Origin: Pseudomonas mohnii
GTDB lineage: Bacteria > Pseudomonadota > Gammaproteobacteria > Pseudomonadales > Pseudomonadaceae
Assembly: GCF_900105115.1 (NCBI RefSeq)
Contig: NZ_FNRV01000001.1
Span: forward strand, 1,364,001 to 1,428,000
Direction of reading: 5' to 3'
DNA length: 64,000 nucleotides
A program made the position numbers and the translations under genes. Every line of letters starts with the position of its first letter. Position 1 is the first letter of the stretch. The notes below the pieces were generated by a model. It was not told the origin of the DNA. It ran no database searches and was given only the letters and a program-made list of their open reading frames with translations. This document shows, piece after piece, positions 8,405-18,854 of this stretch.

Positions 8405-11035
8405 TCAGGCCAGACGCGCCAACATCTCCTTGGCTTCGCTCTTCTGGCCGTCATCACCTTCTACCACCACCTCATTGAGGATATCCCGGGCGCCGTCGTT
8501 GTCACCCATATCGATGTAGGCCTGGGCCAGATCGAGCTTGGTGGCGACTTCGTCGGTGCCGGAAAGGAAATCGAATTCCGGCTCGTCTTCGGCAGAAGCC
8601 AAAGCGTCTTGCTCCGTGAATGTCGGCTCACCGATGCTGCCAGACAAGCTTTCCAACTCGGCGTTGACGTCATCCAGCTCCGCGGCGAAAGCATCCGGCG
8701 CATCCATTTCTTCAGCCAGCGACAGATCAAAATCGGCCGGCAGCTCAAGATCATCCAATGCCAACTCGGGGGCTGCCGGTGTTTCGACGACTGGCAAATC
8801 CTTCACGCCTTCGTCCAGGTCGAGCAGGAAGTCATCTTCAGCCAGCGTCGCTGTCGACGGCTCCGCACCAAGATCCATGTCCAGATCGAACTCCGACAGG
8901 TCGTCGAGGTTTTCCTTGATCTCAGCCTGCTGCAACACCGACCCGAAACTCAGGTCATCGTCCAGAGGGAAATCTTCCAGATCGGCCACAGTCGATGCTT
9001 CAGGCTCCGGCGCAGGCGTAACGACTGCTGGAGTAATGTTTTCCAGGTCATCCAGGCTCAGATCGAAAGCGCTGTCGAAATCGTCTTCGACCGGAGCCGG
9101 CGCTGGCTCTGGCGCTGGCTCTGGTGCCGGTGCTGGCGACTCGTCCTGCAACAGGTCCTTGACGTACTGCGCGTCCAGTTCGGCCGCGACCGCTGCGGCG
9201 GCGATACTTCCGGCAGCAATCAGCGCCATGGCCGGGAAACGGCTCTTCAGTTTTTCGACCTGGGCGAAATTGTCGCCGTTGGCCACCAATTGGCGCTCCT
9301 GGGCAACGAACGCATCGCGATCGCCTTGCTGGCCGTAGACTTCCATCAGCTTCAGGCGCAGATCACTGCGCTGAGGCTCTTGCTTGATGCCCTCTTCCAG
9401 CAGGGCTGCAGCCTGATTCAGACGGCCGGCGGCGATGTGCGACTGGGCTTTGTCCAACACGTCGTCCGAGCGGTCGGCGGCTGGCGCCACCAGTGGCGCG
9501 GCGATGGGTGGCGTGACCACAACCGGGGCCGGAGCCGGAGCCGGAACGGGCGCAGGAGTCGGCGCGGTGGCCAGCTTTACGCTCGGAGGGGGGACCTCCA
9601 GGCCTTCGAAACTGCTTTCCGGCAGGTCAAGATCGGCAGAAAACGGCTGTTCCTCTGCCAGGGCGCGGGCCATGCGTAAGTGTTTCTCGGCTTCTTGCTG
9701 GGCTTTGCGACGACGGGCCAGCAACAGCAACAACAGCAACACAACCAAGGCCCCGCCACCGGCCAGGCCCAACAACCAAGGATTAGTCAGTAGCTCGTTG
9801 AATTGCTTGTCGTCGGAAGCTGCCGGGGTCGGTTCGACAGGTGTCTCGGCCGGAACGGGCGCCGGAACCGCTGCAGGCGTCATCTCGGCTGGCGCTGGCG
9901 CTGGCACAGCTCCAGGCGTCAGTTCAGCCGTCATCGCCGGCGTCGGCGCAGCAGCCGGTGCCGGGGCACCCGCCGCCCCCTCAGCCTGCAACTTGGCCAG
10001 CTGATTGTTCTTCAGTTCGATCAGACGTTGCAGTTTGTCCATCTGACTTTGCAGATCAGATATGCGGCTTTTCAGCTCTGCATTGTCACGGCGGGTGGTG
10101 TCGAGGCTTTCCTGAGTCACCGCCAGCTTGTTGTTCAAGGCTTTCGCATCGCCTGCGGCGCCTTTGCCACGGGCCTTGCCCGACTCGGCCGAGACCAGGC
10201 TCAGGTTGTCCCGAGCGGGCTGCGACGAAGTCGCTTCACCACGAACACGCTTGGTGGCATCGAGTTGCTGCTGCCCCGCGGCCGGCTTAGCGACATAGCG
10301 ACGCCCCTGACGCCACGCAGTGTTCTGAGCAGCGACTTCGGCAATCGCCTTGGGTTGCCGCATGCTGGTGCTTTGCGCCTGATCCGGCATACGCAGCACC
10401 TGCCCGGTTTTCAGCCGGTTGATGTTGCCGTCGATAAAGGCATCCGGGTTCAGCGCCTGGATGGCCAGCATGGTTTGTTGAATCGAACCGCCGTTACGCG
10501 CCTTCGCCGCGATTTCCCAGAGGGTATCGCGCGGCGTAGTGGTGTATTGGGAAGGTTTGGTCGCACCGGTGACGGGCGCGGTCACACCCTGAGTCGGCGT
10601 GGGCTGCGCGGCTGCTTCAGCGGTTTGCGGTGAGAATTTGGACGGGTCGAGCAAAACGCTGTAATCACGCAGCAGTCGACCGTTGGGCCACATCACCTGA
10701 ACCAGGAATTTCACCATGGGTTCGGAGAGCGGCTTGCTGGAAGTGACACGCAGGATGCTTTTACCACCGGTACTCAGCACCGGAGTGAAGGTCAAGTCGT
10801 TGAGAAACGCCTGGCGGTCGACACCGGCCTTGGCGAAATCTTCAGGTGAAGCCAGGCTCGGCACCACTTCGGCAGCGGTGAGTTCCTTGACGTCGAGCAA
10901 TTCGATTTCTGCCACCAACGGCTGGTTCAGCGTCGATTTCAGGGTCAGCTCCCCAAGCCCGAGGGCATGCGCCATACCGGAGGACAGCGCCGAGGCGGCC
11001 GCTATTGCTAACACCAGTTTGCGAACTTGAACCAT
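8405..11035 (-). CDS. fimV: FimV, polar peptidoglycan-binding motility hub
   Basis: Large (876-residue) inner-membrane hub needed in pseudomonads for type IV pilus assembly, twitching and polar localisation. Visible parts in order: a signal peptide (about 1-24), the conserved GLGELTLKSTLNQPL periplasmic domain, a LysM domain (about 163-220), a coiled coil (about 290-345), a Pro/Ala linker, one transmembrane helix followed by ARRRK (about 420-445), an acidic cytoplasmic region with TPR-like repeats, and the conserved C-terminal FimV cap (EVATKLDLAQAYIDMGD). It is a monocistron between usg and truA with its own terminator. Repeats in the acidic region make its length vary between species. Confidence 0.95.
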   Translation of the reverse strand: MVQVRKLVLAIAAASALSSGMAHALGLGELTLKSTLNQPLVAEIELLDVKELTAAEVVPSLASPEDFAKAGVDRQAFLNDLTFTPVLSTGGKSILRVTSSKPLSEPMVKFLVQVMWPNGRLLRDYSVLLDPSKFSPQTAEAAAQPTPTQGVTAPVTGATKPSQYTTTPRDTLWEIAAKARNGGSIQQTMLAIQALNPDAFIDGNINRLKTGQVLRMPDQAQSTSMRQPKAIAEVAAQNTAWRQGRRYVAKPAAGQQQLDATKRVRGEATSSQPARDNLSLVSAESGKARGKGAAGDAKALNNKLAVTQESLDTTRRDNAELKSRISDLQSQMDKLQRLIELKNNQLAKLQAEGAAGAPAPAAAPTPAMTAELTPGAVPAPAPAEMTPAAVPAPVPAETPVEPTPAASDDKQFNELLTNPWLLGLAGGGALVVLLLLLLLARRRKAQQEAEKHLRMARALAEEQPFSADLDLPESSFEGLEVPPPSVKLATAPTPAPVPAPAPAPVVVTPPIAAPLVAPAADRSDDVLDKAQSHIAAGRLNQAAALLEEGIKQEPQRSDLRLKLMEVYGQQGDRDAFVAQERQLVANGDNFAQVEKLKSRFPAMALIAAGSIAAAAVAAELDAQYVKDLLQDESPAPAPEPAPEPAPAPVEDDFDSAFDLSLDDLENITPAVVTPAPEPEASTVADLEDFPLDDDLSFGSVLQQAEIKENLDDLSEFDLDMDLGAEPSTATLAEDDFLLDLDEGVKDLPVVETPAAPELALDDLELPADFDLSLAEEMDAPDAFAAELDDVNAELESLSGSIGEPTFTEQDALASAEDEPEFDFLSGTDEVATKLDLAQAYIDMGDNDGARDILNEVVVEGDDGQKSEAKEMLARLA

Positions 11036-11240
11036 AGCTCATCCTTAGTTTGAACATTCCTCGGCCAGCGAGAAGGTGTTGATAGCCGCTGCCGTAAGGC
11101 ATTGCGCGGCGGCGAGAAGTCGCCGCGCGCGATCGTTTCATGCATGCCCCGGAAAGCCCCACAGGGTGGCTCGCCTTCAGCATTCCTGCCAAGCATAGCG
11201 CTGGGTCGGAACCATTCGAAAAATTGTTGCCAAGTATCTT

Positions 11241-12251
11241 TTACAGCAGGTCTTTTATCAACAACTCAGCCAGCTGCACAGCGTTGAGCGCAGCACCTTT
11301 GCGTACGTTATCTGACGTCAGCCACAAATTAAGTTCCGACAGGTCGTCGATACCCTGGCGTACCCGACCAACGTAGATCACATCCTGCCCTACCGCGTCA
11401 CCTACCGGCGTCGGGTAATCACCGGCTTCAACCAGCTCGATGCCTGGGGCGTCTTCCAAAGCGGCGGTGACTTTAGCCAGGTCAATCTCACTCGCTGATT
11501 GCAGACTGACACTAAAGCTATCGCCAAAAAACACCGGGGCTTGAATGCAAGTCACGGAAATCTTCAATGAAGGCAGGGCCATGACCTGGCGCAACTCACG
11601 CACCAGGCGCTTTTCCAGCAGCGTATGACCTCGCTCGTCCGGCTTGCCGACCTGGGCCAACAAATTGAACGCCATCTGTCGATCGAAAAAGGTCGGCTCC
11701 AATGGGCGCACGTTAAGCAACTCGGCGGTCTGCCGGGCCAGCTCGGTCACGGCCTCGCGGCCCTGGGCGGAAACCGCCAGGCACGCGGTCAGGTTGATGC
11801 GCTGCAAATCGATCAAACCCAGCAACGGCGCCAGCACCACCGCCAGCGTCGTAGCCGAAGGGCTCGGGCTGCTGATCCGGAATGGCTTTTTCAGGCCGAC
11901 CAACACCTGCGCGTTGGCTTCCGGCACCACTTGTGGCGCCTGGTCGGCCGGCAACGCGCCGGACAGGTCAATTACCGAGCAACCGGCAGCCGTGGCGCGT
12001 GCGGCAAAACTCAGGGTCACGGCCGGGCCCGCGGCGAAGAACACCAACTGGACTTTGCCAAAGTCGAACTCATCGACTTCCCGCACCCGAACGTTCTTGC
12101 CACGAAACGGCACCGAGTGCCCGGCGGATTCGCTACTGGCCAGCAAGTGCAAGTTGCCGACCGGAAAGTCGCGCTCTTCAAGAATCTGCACGAGCGTCTC
12201 GCCGACAGTACCGGTGGCGCCGATCACGGCAATATCGAAGGACTGGCTCAT
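11241..12251 (-). CDS. usg: Usg-type aspartate-semialdehyde dehydrogenase paralogue lacking the catalytic Cys
   Basis: The 336-residue protein has the Asd fold: an N-terminal IAVIGATGTVGETL Rossmann loop and an Asd-like dimerisation domain. At the position of the catalytic Cys (NCST/NCTV in true Asd) it reads SSPSPSATT, with Pro131 where Cys is expected, so it should not have dehydrogenase activity. This matches the Usg family, encoded next to asd or upstream of truA in gammaproteobacteria and of unknown function. It lies directly downstream of the true asd here. Residual NADP binding is plausible. Confidence 0.88.
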   Translation of the reverse strand: MSQSFDIAVIGATGTVGETLVQILEERDFPVGNLHLLASSESAGHSVPFRGKNVRVREVDEFDFGKVQLVFFAAGPAVTLSFAARATAAGCSVIDLSGALPADQAPQVVPEANAQVLVGLKKPFRISSPSPSATTLAVVLAPLLGLIDLQRINLTACLAVSAQGREAVTELARQTAELLNVRPLEPTFFDRQMAFNLLAQVGKPDERGHTLLEKRLVRELRQVMALPSLKISVTCIQAPVFFGDSFSVSLQSASEIDLAKVTAALEDAPGIELVEAGDYPTPVGDAVGQDVIYVGRVRQGIDDLSELNLWLTSDNVRKGAALNAVQLAELLIKDLL

Positions 12252-12380
12252 GGTTCAACCTCAGGCGAAACGGGGGAGCGGCACTTTACCGGGTGGTGGG
12301 GATGCAGGCAATTATGTGGCGTCTGTTCTGCCCGCGATCACGGAACATCAGGTACCTCATCAACATCTGACGGCCTGGAA

Positions 12381-12413
12381 TAAAAAACCCGCGCCTCTTT
12401 CAAGGCACGGGTT
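12381..12413 (-). terminator. Terminator after asd
   Basis: A stem pairs AACCCGCGCCT with the complementary AGGCACGGGTT (12386-12413, one G-T pair). On the minus strand it is followed by TTTTTTA. It ends asd before usg, so usg probably has its own promoter in 12252-12380. Confidence 0.75.
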
Positions 12414-12432
12414 CCTTCACAGCTTCAATCGA

Positions 12433-13545
12433 TCAACGCTCAAGCAGGATCCGCAGCATGCGACGCAGCGGTTCGGCCGCGCCCCAGAGCAGTTGGTCGC
12501 CGACGGTGAACGCACCGACGAATTGCGACCCCATGTTCAACTTGCGCAGACGGCCAACCGGCACATTCAGGGTACCCGTGACCTTGGTAGGGCTCAGCTC
12601 CTGCATGCTGATCTCGCGGTTGTTCGGCACCAGCTTGACCCAAGGGTTGTGCTGGCTGATCAGCCCTTCGATATCGGCGATCGGCACGTCTTTGTTCAAC
12701 TTGATGGTCAGCGCCTGGCTATGGCAACGCATGGCACCAATGCGCACGCAGATGCCGTCGACCGGGATCGGGCTCTTGAAGCGACCGAGGATCTTGTTGG
12801 TCTCGGCCTGGGCCTTCCACTCTTCACGGCTCTGACCGTTCGGCAGCTCCTTGTCGATCCACGGGATCAGGCTGCCGGCCAGCGGTACGCCGAAGTTTTC
12901 GGTCGGGTAGGCGTCGCTGCGCATGGCTTCGGCGACACGACGGTCGATGTCGAGGATCGCGCTCGCCGGGTCGGCCAGTTGATCGGCGACCGCTGCGTGG
13001 GTCGCACCCATTTGTTTGATCAGCTCACGCATGTTCTGCGCGCCGGCACCGGACGCCGCCTGATAGGTCATGGCGCTCATCCACTCCACCAGGCCAGCTT
13101 CGAACAGACCGCCCAGGCCCATCAGCATCAGGCTGACGGTGCAGTTGCCGCCGATATAGTTCTTGGTGCCCGCGTCCAGCTGCTGGTCGATGACCTTGCG
13201 GTTGACCGGATCCAGGACGATGACCGCGTCATCCTGCATGCGCAGGCTGGAAGCGGCGTCGATCCAGTAGCCCTGCCAGCCGGCTTCGCGCAGTTTCGGG
13301 AAGACTTCACTGGTGTAGTCACCACCCTGGCAGGTCAGAATCACGTCGAGGGTTTTCAGCTCTTCAATGCTGTAAGCGTCCTTGAGCGGAGCAATGTCCT
13401 TGCCCACGGACGGGCCTTGGCCACCGACATTGGAAGTGGTGAAAAACACCGGCTCGATAAGATCGAAATCCTGCTCTTCCAGCATCCGCTGCATGAGCAC
13501 GGAACCGACCATACCGCGCCAACCGATCAGACCTACACGTTTCAT
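12433..13545 (-). CDS. asd: Aspartate-semialdehyde dehydrogenase
   Basis: Reduces aspartyl phosphate to aspartate semialdehyde for Lys, Met, Thr and diaminopimelate synthesis. The 370-residue protein has the N-terminal [14 protein letters not shown] loop, the catalytic Cys135 in GGNCTVSLM, and the catalytic His in [12 protein letters not shown]. It belongs to the Gram-negative Asd class. It lies downstream of leuB with a 68-bp gap and upstream of the catalytically dead usg. Confidence 0.97.
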   Translation of the reverse strand: MKRVGLIGWRGMVGSVLMQRMLEEQDFDLIEPVFFTTSNVGGQGPSVGKDIAPLKDAYSIEELKTLDVILTCQGGDYTSEVFPKLREAGWQGYWIDAASSLRMQDDAVIVLDPVNRKVIDQQLDAGTKNYIGGNCTVSLMLMGLGGLFEAGLVEWMSAMTYQAASGAGAQNMRELIKQMGATHAAVADQLADPASAILDIDRRVAEAMRSDAYPTENFGVPLAGSLIPWIDKELPNGQSREEWKAQAETNKILGRFKSPIPVDGICVRIGAMRCHSQALTIKLNKDVPIADIEGLISQHNPWVKLVPNNREISMQELSPTKVTGTLNVPVGRLRKLNMGSQFVGAFTVGDQLLWGAAEPLRRMLRILLER

Positions 13546-13613
13546 CGCAACTACACCTTCTTGAAAAGTGGGCCGCTGCTTTCGGGGATGAAAGTGGCAG
13601 CGGGCCCGAGAGA

Positions 13614-14696
13614 TTACAGATTCCGCAGCGCGGCGACTACTGCGTCACCCATTTCCTGCGTACCGACTTTAGTGCAACCGGCCGACCAGATGTCGCCCGT
13701 ACGCAAGCCCTGGTCCAGCACCAGGCTGACGGCTTTTTCGATGGCATCGGCCGCGGCCTGCTGGTTGAAGCTGTAACGCAGCATCATCGATACCGACAAA
13801 ATGGTCGCCAACGGGTTGGCAATGCCTTTGCCCGCGATATCCGGCGCCGAACCGTGGCACGGCTCGTACATGCCTTTGTTGTTGGTGTCCAGGGACGCCG
13901 ATGGCAGCATACCGATGGAGCCGGTGAGCATCGAGGCCTGGTCGGACAGGATGTCGCCGAACATGTTGTCGGTGACGATCACGTCGAACTGCTTCGGCGC
14001 ACGCACCAGCTGCATTGCGGCGTTATCGACGTACATGTGGCTCAGTTCGACTTCAGGATAATCCTTGGCCACTTGCTCGACCACCTCACGCCACAGCTGG
14101 CTGGAGGCCAGTACGTTGGCCTTGTCGACCGAGCACAGCTTCTTGCCGCGGACCATGGCCATGTCGAAACCGACACGGGCGATACGGCGGATTTCGCTTT
14201 CGCTGTACGGCAGGGTGTCGTAGGACTGACGCTCGCCGTTTTCCAGGGTGCGGGTGCCGCGCGGCGCGCCAAAATAGATGCCGCCGGTCAGTTCACGAAC
14301 GATCAGGATGTCCAGGCCGGAGACGATTTCCGGCTTCAGGCTCGAAGCTTCGGCCAGTTGCGGGTACAGGATCGCCGGACGCAGGTTGCCGAACAGGCCC
14401 AGTTGCGCACGGATTTTCAGCAGACCACGCTCAGGGCGGATGTCACGCTCGATGGTGTCCCATTTCGGGCCGCCAACAGCGCCCAGCAGCACGGCATCGG
14501 CTGCGCGGGCACGTTCCAGGGTTTCATCGGCCAACGGCACGCCGTGCTTGTCGATGGCGGCACCACCGATCACGTCGTGGCTCAGCTCGAAGCCCAGGGC
14601 GTACTTGTCGTTGGCCAGTTCCAGCACCTTGACCGCTTCGGTCATGATTTCCGGGCCAATACCGTCACCCGGGAGAATCAGAATCTGCTTGCTCAT
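13614..14696 (-). CDS. leuB: 3-isopropylmalate dehydrogenase
   Basis: Oxidative decarboxylation of 3-isopropylmalate in leucine synthesis. The 360-residue protein starts [13 protein letters not shown] and has the substrate-loop arginines in [19 protein letters not shown], the [10 protein letters not shown] metal site, and the [18 protein letters not shown] loop. It is the last of leuC-leuD-(methyltransferase)-leuB on the minus strand. Confidence 0.97.
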   Translation of the reverse strand: MSKQILILPGDGIGPEIMTEAVKVLELANDKYALGFELSHDVIGGAAIDKHGVPLADETLERARAADAVLLGAVGGPKWDTIERDIRPERGLLKIRAQLGLFGNLRPAILYPQLAEASSLKPEIVSGLDILIVRELTGGIYFGAPRGTRTLENGERQSYDTLPYSESEIRRIARVGFDMAMVRGKKLCSVDKANVLASSQLWREVVEQVAKDYPEVELSHMYVDNAAMQLVRAPKQFDVIVTDNMFGDILSDQASMLTGSIGMLPSASLDTNNKGMYEPCHGSAPDIAGKGIANPLATILSVSMMLRYSFNQQAAADAIEKAVSLVLDQGLRTGDIWSAGCTKVGTQEMGDAVVAALRNL

Positions 14697-14761
14697 GCTT
14701 TCCTCATGTCATCAGTCGGTGCACCCTGGGGCGCGCCCGGAAAAAATCTATCGATCGGTAC

Positions 14762-15529
14762 CTATCTTTCTACAAACAGCACCAACACATCCGTGCTGAA
14801 CGAACCATCGGCCTCAATCTCGAAATATTCGCGTACTTCGTTGCCCATTGACTGTTGCAACTCGCGAATCGCCGCACGCATCACCTGCGGCGTACGCATG
14901 CGCTCGACCCAGGAGTTGTACTCCAAACGCAGGCGCTGTCGCGTGGTGCTACGGGTGTGCAGCCCCGCTTCGCTGATCTGGCGCAACCATTCACCGGCGG
15001 AATAATCACGCACATGGCTGGTGTCACGCAGCACTTCGACGCTTTGCAGGTAAGTGTCGAACAACGGGCTGCCCGGTGACAACACATCGATGAACGCCGC
15101 CACGCCACCCGGTTTCAACACCCGACGCACTTCCCGCAGGGCCAAGCCGAGATCGCTCCAATGGTGCGCCGAATAGCGACTGAAGACGAAATCGAATTCA
15201 CCGTCGGCAAACGGCAAGCGTTCGGCGGCGCCATTGACCGTGGACACGTTGCTCAATCCACGATCAGTGGCGGCTGCGGCGACCACGTCAAGCATCTGCT
15301 GCGACAGGTCGTAAGCCACCACTTCCTTGACCAGCCCAGCCACGTGAAAACTCACATGACCGGCACCGCAACCCAGATCCAGCACGCGGGCATCGCCCTG
15401 CCCCGCCAGTTCGGCCTGCAGCAGCGCAAATTCAGTGCCTTGAGCGTGTACGGCGCTGCTCAGGTAGGCCGAAGCCTGTTCACCGAATTGCTTTTGGACT
15501 ACCTGGCTGTGCTGGGCGGTGCTGGTCAT
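14762..15529 (-). CDS. Class I SAM-dependent methyltransferase (UbiE/MenG-like), substrate unknown
   Basis: The 255-residue protein has a seven-strand methyltransferase core: motif I VLDLGCGAGHVSFHV (about residues 48-62), motif II around DFVFSRYSAHHW and motif III RVLKPGGVAAFIDV. The ATG at 15527-15529 is preferred over an in-frame GTG at 15535 because AGGA lies 7-8 nt upstream. It sits between leuB (65 bp) and leuD (REP pair in the 146-bp gap) on the same strand. A role in leucine synthesis is not implied by the sequence. The C-terminal half resembles enzymes acting on small molecules. Confidence 0.85.
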   Translation of the reverse strand: MTSTAQHSQVVQKQFGEQASAYLSSAVHAQGTEFALLQAELAGQGDARVLDLGCGAGHVSFHVAGLVKEVVAYDLSQQMLDVVAAAATDRGLSNVSTVNGAAERLPFADGEFDFVFSRYSAHHWSDLGLALREVRRVLKPGGVAAFIDVLSPGSPLFDTYLQSVEVLRDTSHVRDYSAGEWLRQISEAGLHTRSTTRQRLRLEYNSWVERMRTPQVMRAAIRELQQSMGNEVREYFEIEADGSFSTDVLVLFVER

Positions 15530-15563
15530 GGTCACTTCCTTTTAGTCTTGTGGCGCCTGTTAC

Positions 15564-15647
15564 GGCCTCATCGCTGGCAAGCCCGCTCCCACAGGTTTTT
15601 TGAACGCCGTAAATCCCTGTGGGAGCGGGCTTGCCAGCGATGGGGCC
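15564..15647. repeat. Inverted pair of REP palindromes
   Basis: Two copies of a TCGCTGGCAAGCCCGCTCCC-type REP in opposite orientation (15564-15595 and 15616-15647), separated by 20 bp, lie between the methyltransferase gene and leuD. The GTGGGAGCGGGCTTGCC core is typical of Pseudomonas fluorescens and putida REPs. Confidence 0.9.
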
Positions 15648-15675
15648 GGCCCTGACTACAAAAATCTCGAATCAA

Positions 15676-16320
15676 TCAAGCGTCGCGAAACAACCAAGGC
15701 TGGCTCGCACGGTGCTTGGTTTCAAACGCCGCAATCGCGTCGCCGTCCTGCAAGGTCAGGCCGATGTCGTCCAGGCCATTGAGCAGGCAATGTTTGCGGA
15801 AGGCGTCGATTTCGAAGCTCAGGACCTTGCCGTCCGGGCGGGTCACGGTCTGGGCTTGCAGGTCGATCTGCAACTGGTAGCCCGGATTGGCTTCTACCTG
15901 CTGGAACAGTTCGTCGACTTCGGCATCGCTCAAGATGATCGGCAACAAGCCGTTCTTGAAGCTGTTGTTGAAGAAGATGTCGGCATAGCTCGGCGCGATG
16001 ATGCTGCGGAAACCGTATTCTTCCAGGGCCCACGGCGCGTGTTCACGGCTGGAACCGCAACCGAAGTTCTCGCGGGCCAGCAACACGCTGGCGCCTTGAT
16101 AACGCTCGGCGTTGAGGACGAAGTCCTTGTTCAGCGGGCGCTTGGAGTTGTCCTGATACGGCTGCCCCACATCCAGGTAGCGCCATTCATCGAACAGGTT
16201 CGGGCCGAAACCCGTGCGCTTGATCGACTTCAGGAATTGCTTCGGAATGATCTGATCGGTGTCGACGTTGGCACGATCCAGAGGCGCGACAAGTCCAGTG
16301 TGCTGGGTAAAAGCTTTCAT
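15676..16320 (-). CDS. leuD: 3-isopropylmalate dehydratase small subunit
   Basis: The 214-residue partner of LeuC in the isomerisation of 2- to 3-isopropylmalate. It starts with the [28 protein letters not shown] motif family ([16 protein letters not shown] visible) and contains [15 protein letters not shown], the swivel-domain substrate loop. It lies 11 bp after leuC and is evidently co-transcribed with it. Confidence 0.97.
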   Translation of the reverse strand: MKAFTQHTGLVAPLDRANVDTDQIIPKQFLKSIKRTGFGPNLFDEWRYLDVGQPYQDNSKRPLNKDFVLNAERYQGASVLLARENFGCGSSREHAPWALEEYGFRSIIAPSYADIFFNNSFKNGLLPIILSDAEVDELFQQVEANPGYQLQIDLQAQTVTRPDGKVLSFEIDAFRKHCLLNGLDDIGLTLQDGDAIAAFETKHRASQPWLFRDA

Positions 16321-16331
16321 GCTGCGCTCCT

Positions 16332-17750
16332 TTAGATCAATTCACGGACGTCGACGAAACGACCGTTCACGGCGGCGGCCGCGGCCATGGCCGGGCTCAC
16401 GAGGTGGGTACGGCCACCCGCGCCCTGACGGCCTTCGAAGTTACGGTTGGACGTCGAGGCGCAGTGTTCGCCGGACTCCAAACGGTCCGGGTTCATCGCC
16501 AGGCACATCGAGCAACCCGGCTCACGCCATTCGAAACCGGCTTCGAGGAAAATCTTGTCCAGGCCTTCCGATTCAGCCTGCGCCTTCACCAGACCCGAGC
16601 CCGGCACGACGATGGCCTGCTTGATGGTCGAGGCCACTTTGCGGCCCTTGGCAATGACGGCAGCCGCGCGCAAATCTTCGATCCGCGAGTTGGTGCAGGA
16701 GCCGATGAACACGCGGTCCAGTTGAATGTCGGTGATCGCCTGATTGGCGGTCAAACCCATGTATTTCAGGGCGCGCTCGATGGAGCCGCGCTTGACCAGG
16801 TCCATTTCCTTGGCTGGATCCGGCACGTTTTGATCAACGGCCAAGACCATTTCAGGCGAAGTGCCCCAGCTGACTTGCGGCTTGATCCGGGTCGCGTCGA
16901 GCTCGACCACGGTATCGAACACGGCATCGGCATCGGACACCAGGTCTTTCCAGGCTTCGACCGCCAGGTCCCATTCCGCGCCTTTCGGGGCGAATGGACG
17001 ACCCTTCACGTAGGCCACGGTTTTTTCATCGGCCGCCACCAGACCTACGCGGGCGCCGGCCTCGATGGACATGTTGCAGATGGTCATGCGGCCTTCGACG
17101 GACAGGTCACGAATCGCGCTGCCGGCGAATTCGATGGCATGGCCGTTACCGCCGGCGGTACCGATCTTGCCGATCACCGCGAGCACGATGTCCTTGGCGG
17201 TCACGCCGAACGGCAACTGGCCTTCGACGCGCACCAGCATGTTTTTCATTTTCTTGGCGACCAGGCACTGGGTGGCCAGCACGTGCTCGACCTCGGAGGT
17301 GCCGATACCGTGAGCCAGGGCACCGAAGGCGCCGTGGGTCGACGTATGGGAGTCGCCGCAGACCACGGTCATGCCCGGCAAGGTTGCACCCTGCTCCGGG
17401 CCGATGACGTGGACAATGCCTTGGCGCACGTCGTTCATCTTGAATTCGACAATGCCGTATTCATCGCAGTTGTCGTCCAGGGTCTGGACCTGCAGGCGCG
17501 AGACCTGGTCAACAATGGCGTCGATGCCGCCCTTGCGCTCCGGCGTGGTCGGTACGTTGTGGTCCGGGGTCGCGATGTTGGCATCGATGCGCCAAGGCTT
17601 GCGCCCGGCCAGACGCAGGCCTTCGAAGGCTTGCGGCGAGGTCACTTCGTGAATGATGTGACGGTCGATGTAGATCAGCGCAGAACCATCATCGCGCTGC
17701 TTGACCAAATGCGAATCCCAGAGCTTGTCGTAGAGCGTTTTGCCGGCCAT
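16332..17750 (-). CDS. leuC: 3-isopropylmalate dehydratase large subunit
   Basis: The 472-residue aconitase-family subunit carries the [4Fe-4S] cluster, with Cys ligands in [13 protein letters not shown] and [42 protein letters not shown] segments are conserved ([19 protein letters not shown] visible). It is the first gene of the leu cluster and is divergent from a LysR gene 147 bp away, which probably controls it. Confidence 0.97.
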   Translation of the reverse strand: MAGKTLYDKLWDSHLVKQRDDGSALIYIDRHIIHEVTSPQAFEGLRLAGRKPWRIDANIATPDHNVPTTPERKGGIDAIVDQVSRLQVQTLDDNCDEYGIVEFKMNDVRQGIVHVIGPEQGATLPGMTVVCGDSHTSTHGAFGALAHGIGTSEVEHVLATQCLVAKKMKNMLVRVEGQLPFGVTAKDIVLAVIGKIGTAGGNGHAIEFAGSAIRDLSVEGRMTICNMSIEAGARVGLVAADEKTVAYVKGRPFAPKGAEWDLAVEAWKDLVSDADAVFDTVVELDATRIKPQVSWGTSPEMVLAVDQNVPDPAKEMDLVKRGSIERALKYMGLTANQAITDIQLDRVFIGSCTNSRIEDLRAAAVIAKGRKVASTIKQAIVVPGSGLVKAQAESEGLDKIFLEAGFEWREPGCSMCLAMNPDRLESGEHCASTSNRNFEGRQGAGGRTHLVSPAMAAAAAVNGRFVDVRELI

Positions 17751-17801
17751 CAGACGTTTTCCTCATCAGCTTGTTTCTATGCCCCGGGCTTTGATTTCTC
17801 A

Positions 17802-17880
17802 ATAACCCCTTGGCTTGTGAGGCTGATCCTATGGGGTTACATTAAATAACTCAAATTCATATTTTTTATGCTTTGGATAA
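17802..17880. promoter_or_regulatory. leuC/lysR divergent control region with LysR-type site
   Basis: The 147-bp divergent gap holds TTAT-N7-ATAA (17866-17880), which fits the T-N11-A dyad of LysR regulators and lies 18 bp before the regulator's start. A second inverted pair, TAACCCC (17804-17810) and GGGGTTA (17833-17839), lies nearer leuC. Both are read from sequence; assigning them to this regulator is inference from position. Confidence 0.45.
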
Positions 17881-17897
17881 CCAACTGGAATACAACC

Positions 17898-18788
17898 ATG
17901 GACCTGGCCAACCTCAATGCCTTTATTGCCATCGCCGAGACAGGAAGCTTCTCCGGCGCCGGCGAGCGCCTGCACCTGACCCAACCCGCCATCAGTAAAC
18001 GCATCGCCGGGCTGGAGCAGCAATTGAAGGTGCGGCTGTTCGATCGACTGGGTCGTGAAGTCGGCCTGACCGAGGCAGGCCGCGCGCTGCTGCCGCGTGC
18101 TTATCAGATTCTGAACGTACTGGATGATACTCGCCGCGCCCTGACCAACCTCACCGGCGAAGTGACCGGCCGTCTGACCCTGGCCACCAGTCACCACATC
18201 GGCCTGCACCGTTTGCCTCCGTTACTCAGGGAGTTCACTCGACGCTACCCCGACGTCGCGCTGGATATTCAATTCCTCGATTCGGAAGTGGCCTACGAAG
18301 AAATCCTTCATGGTCGTGCCGAATTGGCCGTCATCACCCTGGCGCCGGAACCCCACGCACTGGTCAAGGCCACGCCGGTGTGGGACGACCCGCTGGACTT
18401 CGTGGTCGCGCCGGAGCATTCGCTGCTCAACAATGGCCCGGTCAGCCTGGCGGACATTGCCCGGCATCCGGCGGTGTTCCCCGGCGGCAACACCTTCACC
18501 CACCACATCGTCCAGCGCCTGTTCGAAGCCCAGGGGCTGACGCCGAACATCGCCATGAGCACCAATTATCTGGAAACGATCAAGATGATGGTGTCGATTG
18601 GCCTGGCCTGGAGCGTGTTGCCGCGCACCATGCTCGACGATCAAGTTGCACGAATACCCCTGCCGGGCATACAACTGTCTCGCCAGCTAGGCTATATCCT
18701 GCACACAGAACGGACGCTATCGAATGCAGCACGGGCCTTCATGGCCTTGCTGGATGCTCAAATCGATCTGCCAGGGATTCAGGGTTAA
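17898..18788 (+). CDS. LysR-family regulator divergent from leuC
   Basis: The 296-residue LTTR has an N-terminal winged helix-turn-helix (MDLANLNAFIAIAETGSFSG, then LTQPAISKRIAGLE recognition helix, about residues 1-60) and a C-terminal periplasmic-binding-like effector domain. The ATG at 17898 is chosen because LTTR homology starts there; an in-frame start at 17868 would only add an unlike leader. Its position divergent from leuCD in Pseudomonas suggests control of leucine genes, perhaps with an isopropylmalate ligand. That is inferred from context only. Confidence 0.88.
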   Translation: MDLANLNAFIAIAETGSFSGAGERLHLTQPAISKRIAGLEQQLKVRLFDRLGREVGLTEAGRALLPRAYQILNVLDDTRRALTNLTGEVTGRLTLATSHHIGLHRLPPLLREFTRRYPDVALDIQFLDSEVAYEEILHGRAELAVITLAPEPHALVKATPVWDDPLDFVVAPEHSLLNNGPVSLADIARHPAVFPGGNTFTHHIVQRLFEAQGLTPNIAMSTNYLETIKMMVSIGLAWSVLPRTMLDDQVARIPLPGIQLSRQLGYILHTERTLSNAARAFMALLDAQIDLPGIQG

Positions 18789-18854
18789 CTTGTGCTAGTG
18801 CTATAGAGCCGCAAATTCCTGTGCAAAATGCCCAAATCAGCCTAAGGCTTGCCA

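Noticed and set aside
11644..13776. 710-codon plus-strand frame spanning usg, asd and part of leuB
   Set aside because: It crosses three established genes on the opposite strand plus their terminator and has no recognisable domain.
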